64,000 bases of DNA. Origin: Solirubrobacter ginsenosidimutans. Its GTDB lineage: Bacteria; Actinomycetota; Thermoleophilia; Solirubrobacterales; Solirubrobacteraceae. Positions 62,048 to 64,000 of the stretch are shown piece by piece (position 1 is the stretch's first letter; every line of letters begins with the position of its first letter). The stretch lies in contig NZ_JAPDOD010000024.1 of assembly GCF_027587205.1 (NCBI RefSeq), forward strand, positions 1 through 64,000, read 5' to 3'. A model generated the notes under the pieces. The model saw only the letters and a program-made list of their open reading frames with translations. It did not search any database and was not told where the DNA came from. A program made the position numbers and the translations under genes.

Positions 62048-62877
62048 GTCACCCCTCGCAGCCAACGCAGCCGAGCATCCGCCGCATGCGCGAGTTCGGC
62101 ATCCGCCCGAACCGCGACCTCGGCCAGAACTTCCTCGTCGACTCGAACATCCTCGACGTGATCGGCCGCGCCGCCGAGCTCACCGAGGACGACGTCGTGC
62201 TCGAGGTCGGCGGCGGCCTCGGGGTGCTCTCCGAGTACCTCGCCGAGCGGACCAAGCACGTCCACGTCGTCGAGCTCGACCGCGGCCTCCAGCCCGCGCT
62301 CGAAAGCGCGCTGGACCCGCATCCCAACACGACCCTGCACATGGGCGACGCGGTCAAGCTCGACCTGACGACGCTCGACCCGCCGCCCACCAAGGTCGTC
62401 GCCAACCTCCCGTACGGCGTGGCCGCGACCGTGATCATCCAGACGATCGAGCTCGAATCCGTGCAGCTGTGGGTCGCGATGGTGCAGAAGGAGGTCGGCC
62501 AGCGCTTCGCCGCCGCCGCCAGCACACCCGCCTACGGCGTCCCGTCCGTGCTCGCCCAGCTCGCCTGCGACGTCAAGGTCATCCGCAAGGTCCCGCGCGG
62601 CGTCTTCCATCCCGTCCCCAACGTGGACTCCGTCCTGGTCGGCCTCAAGCGCCACAGCCCCGCGCCGCCGCAGAGCCTGAAAACGCTCGTCCAGCACGGC
62701 TTCGCCCACCGCCGCAAGGCGCTCGCCCGCTCGCTCGCGCTGGCGCCCAACCCGCCCGAGCACATCCGCGACCGCACCCGCGAAGCCCTCGAGGCGCTCG
62801 GCCACCCCGCTGACGCCCGCGCCGAGTCGCTCTCGCCGGCGCAATGGCGCGCGCTCTGGGAGAAGCTGTGCCTCTGA
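62044..62877 (+). CDS. rsmA: 16S rRNA (adenine(1518/1519)-N6)-dimethyltransferase
   Basis: 277 residues from GTG 62044 overlapping the tatD stop. DLGQNFLVDSNILDVIGRAA, SAM motif VLEVGGGLGVLSEYLAE, VVELDRGLQPAL and the catalytic NLPYGVAATVII are those of KsgA/RsmA. The C-terminal HGFAHRRKALARSLALAP is conserved. It dimethylates two adenines near the 3' end of 16S rRNA, a late ribosome assembly step. Confidence 0.96.
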   Translation: MSHPSQPTQPSIRRMREFGIRPNRDLGQNFLVDSNILDVIGRAAELTEDDVVLEVGGGLGVLSEYLAERTKHVHVVELDRGLQPALESALDPHPNTTLHMGDAVKLDLTTLDPPPTKVVANLPYGVAATVIIQTIELESVQLWVAMVQKEVGQRFAAAASTPAYGVPSVLAQLACDVKVIRKVPRGVFHPVPNVDSVLVGLKRHSPAPPQSLKTLVQHGFAHRRKALARSLALAPNPPEHIRDRTREALEALGHPADARAESLSPAQWRALWEKLCL

Positions 62878-63662
62878 CCACCCGCGCGCCCGGCAAGGTC
62901 AACCTCTGCCTGCTGGTGGGCGCGCCCCGCGCGGACGGCCTGCACCCGCTCGTCTCGGTGGTCCAGCCGACCGACCTGGCCGACGAGGTCTCGCTCGAAC
63001 CGGCCGACTTCGACGAGGTGATCTGCCCCGGCGTCGACGGCCCGAACCTCGCGCTCCGCGCGCTCGAAGAGTTCCGCTTCGCGACGGACTGGGAGATCAC
63101 CGGCCTCAAGCTCACGATCACCAAGCGGATCCCGGTCGCGGCCGGGATGGCCGGAGGGTCCAGCGATGCCGCCGCCGCGCTGCGCCTCGCCGCGCAGGCC
63201 TCGGGGTTCGCGATCCCGCCCGACCTCCCGATGCGCCTGGGCGCCGACGTCAAGGTGATGATCGACGCCGAGCGGGCGCTGATGACCGGCGCGGGCGAGC
63301 ACGTCGAGCCCCTTCCGGCGCCCAAGCCGCGGCTGATCGTCGTCCCGCTCGACGCTGCATTGACCGCGGGCGAGGTCTACAAGGCCTTCGACGAGCACTT
63401 CACCCCGCGCACGCCGCAGGAGCTCGAGCAGGCCGCCGCGCGGATCCGCGAGACCGGGGAGTTCGAGCCCGTCAATGACCTCGAAGGCCCGGCGCGCAAG
63501 CTCTGCCCAGCGATCGACCCAGCGCTGGAGGCGTTGCGCGCCCACGGGGTACGGCACCCGATGGTGAGCGGCTCCGGCCCGACCGTCTTCGGCTTCAGCG
63601 ACGATCCCGACGTCGTCGCGCGCCTGCACGCCGCCGGCTACCCGCGGGCCGTCGCGGCATGA
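62868..63662 (+). CDS. ispE: 4-diphosphocytidyl-2-C-methyl-D-erythritol kinase
   Basis: 264 residues from GTG 62868, which has GGGAG upstream and overlaps rsmA by 10 bases. GHMP-kinase motifs: APGKVNLCLLVGAPRADGLH, PVAAGMAGGSSDAAAALRLA (ATP loop) and MVSGSGPTVFGF. IspE phosphorylates CDP-methylerythritol in the MEP isoprenoid pathway. Slightly shorter than E. coli IspE (283). rsmA-ispE is a common actinobacterial order. Confidence 0.95.
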   Translation: MPLTTRAPGKVNLCLLVGAPRADGLHPLVSVVQPTDLADEVSLEPADFDEVICPGVDGPNLALRALEEFRFATDWEITGLKLTITKRIPVAAGMAGGSSDAAAALRLAAQASGFAIPPDLPMRLGADVKVMIDAERALMTGAGEHVEPLPAPKPRLIVVPLDAALTAGEVYKAFDEHFTPRTPQELEQAAARIRETGEFEPVNDLEGPARKLCPAIDPALEALRAHGVRHPMVSGSGPTVFGFSDDPDVVARLHAAGYPRAVAA

Positions 63663-64000
63663 AGTTCACCTGGCTCGCGGCCGCGGCGGCGCTCGCGGGC
63701 TGGCTGATCGCCCGCCGCCACAAGCAGCAGCGCTGGTTCCAGGTCGCCGAGTTGGTCGTGATCGCGCTCGCGGTGCTGATCGGGGTGGGCGTGATCCATC
63801 TCCCCAACTTCGAGAAGCTCTTGGAGGACGCGGGCCAGGCGCTCGGTGCGTGGACCTACCTCGTCGTCGGCCTGCTGGCGTTCCTGGAGACCGGCGCCTT
63901 CCTCGGTTTCATCGCCCCCGGGGAGACGGCGGTGATCGTCGGCGGGCTCGTCGCCGGGCAAGGGCAGATCTCGCTGCTGGCGCTGATCGCGATCGTCTGG
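63659..64000 (+). CDS. DedA/VTT-domain membrane protein, N-terminal part (3' end outside window)
   Basis: 114 codons from an ATG overlapping the ispE stop; the frame is open at the window end. An extra N-terminal membrane pair (FTWLAAAAALAGWLIARRHK, VAELVVIALAVLIGVGVIHL) precedes the DedA start: AGQALGAWTYLVVGLLAFLE, GFIAPGETAVIVGGLVAGQG. The family flips or scrambles lipid carriers such as undecaprenyl phosphate, which would fit next to an isoprenoid gene. Confidence 0.88.
   Translation, partial: MKFTWLAAAAALAGWLIARRHKQQRWFQVAELVVIALAVLIGVGVIHLPNFEKLLEDAGQALGAWTYLVVGLLAFLETGAFLGFIAPGETAVIVGGLVAGQGQISLLALIAIVW

Overview
High-GC (roughly 70% by eye) chromosomal DNA of an actinobacterium. The gene content suggests Thermoleophilia/Solirubrobacterales (Solirubrobacter-like): many secreted proteins with Pro/Thr linkers and Ala/Lys-rich C-terminal beta domains, an AbiEi-plus-DUF559 protein, and an anchor-less SdhABE. 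This placement is inference; no rRNA is present to prove it. About 73 protein genes cover nearly all of the window. I saw no tRNA, rRNA, CRISPR array, prophage or intact insertion sequence.

Layout. 1-2.0 kb: replication/repair operon dnaX(partial)-ybaB-recR. 2.0-5.3 kb: an AbiEi/DUF559 protein bracketed by two palindromes, then a three-gene envelope operon. 5.4-7.7 kb: lysC-asd. 7.8-9.5 kb: two tandem secreted RTX-like proteins. 9.5-15.4 kb: TCA block (sdhA, sdhB, a CCG-type third subunit, mdh) with an M50 protease. 15.4-20.7 kb: AT-hook/winged-helix protein, SRPBCC, epimerase, antiporter, MBL hydrolase, EAL protein. 20.7-23.4 kb: two paralogous secreted proteins. 23.5-26.6 kb: an hsp20 remnant fused by overlap to lon. 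26.6-32.6 kb: redox and regulator genes (AKR, methyltransferase, AraC, NmrA, cupin, Lrp). 32.6-37.2 kb: M23 peptidase, ABC exporter, serine protease, cupredoxin. 37.2-39.6 kb: MFS/hydrolase/TetR unit around a symmetrical operator. 39.6-40.1 kb: a 487-bp nested inverted repeat. 40.1-43.1 kb: an R2lox-SCP2 fusion, glyS, fmdB. 43.2-46.2 kb: EamA and an acyl-CoA dehydrogenase pair. 46.3-51.7 kb: PKD-repeat protein, LCP, ROK kinase, rsmI. 51.8-54.8 kb: copper oxidase/cupredoxin cluster. 54.8-58.3 kb: ketopantoate reductase and a K+ channel/lipoprotein/ATP-grasp/DUF350 operon. 58.3-64 kb: M23-like, LysE, then metG-tatD-rsmA-ispE-dedA(partial).

How it works together. Genes are tightly packed, with many 4-bp ATGA/GTGA start-stop overlaps implying translational coupling. 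A striking number of first genes carry TANNNT 6-7 bases before the start codon with no Shine-Dalgarno, which fits leaderless transcription; coupled or inner genes more often have GGAGG-like sites. Convergent pairs often share or abut stop codons, and their junctions hold hairpins, REP-like elements or the large inverted repeat.

Most notable: the nested inverted repeat at 39566-40052; the R2lox-SCP2 fusion; the K+ channel/amidoligase operon with an apparent 8-codon leader ORF; an SdhB with an extra cluster cysteine paired with a double-CCG subunit; the palindrome-bracketed AbiEi/DUF559 gene; and the palindromic start-to-start operator at 38270-38305.
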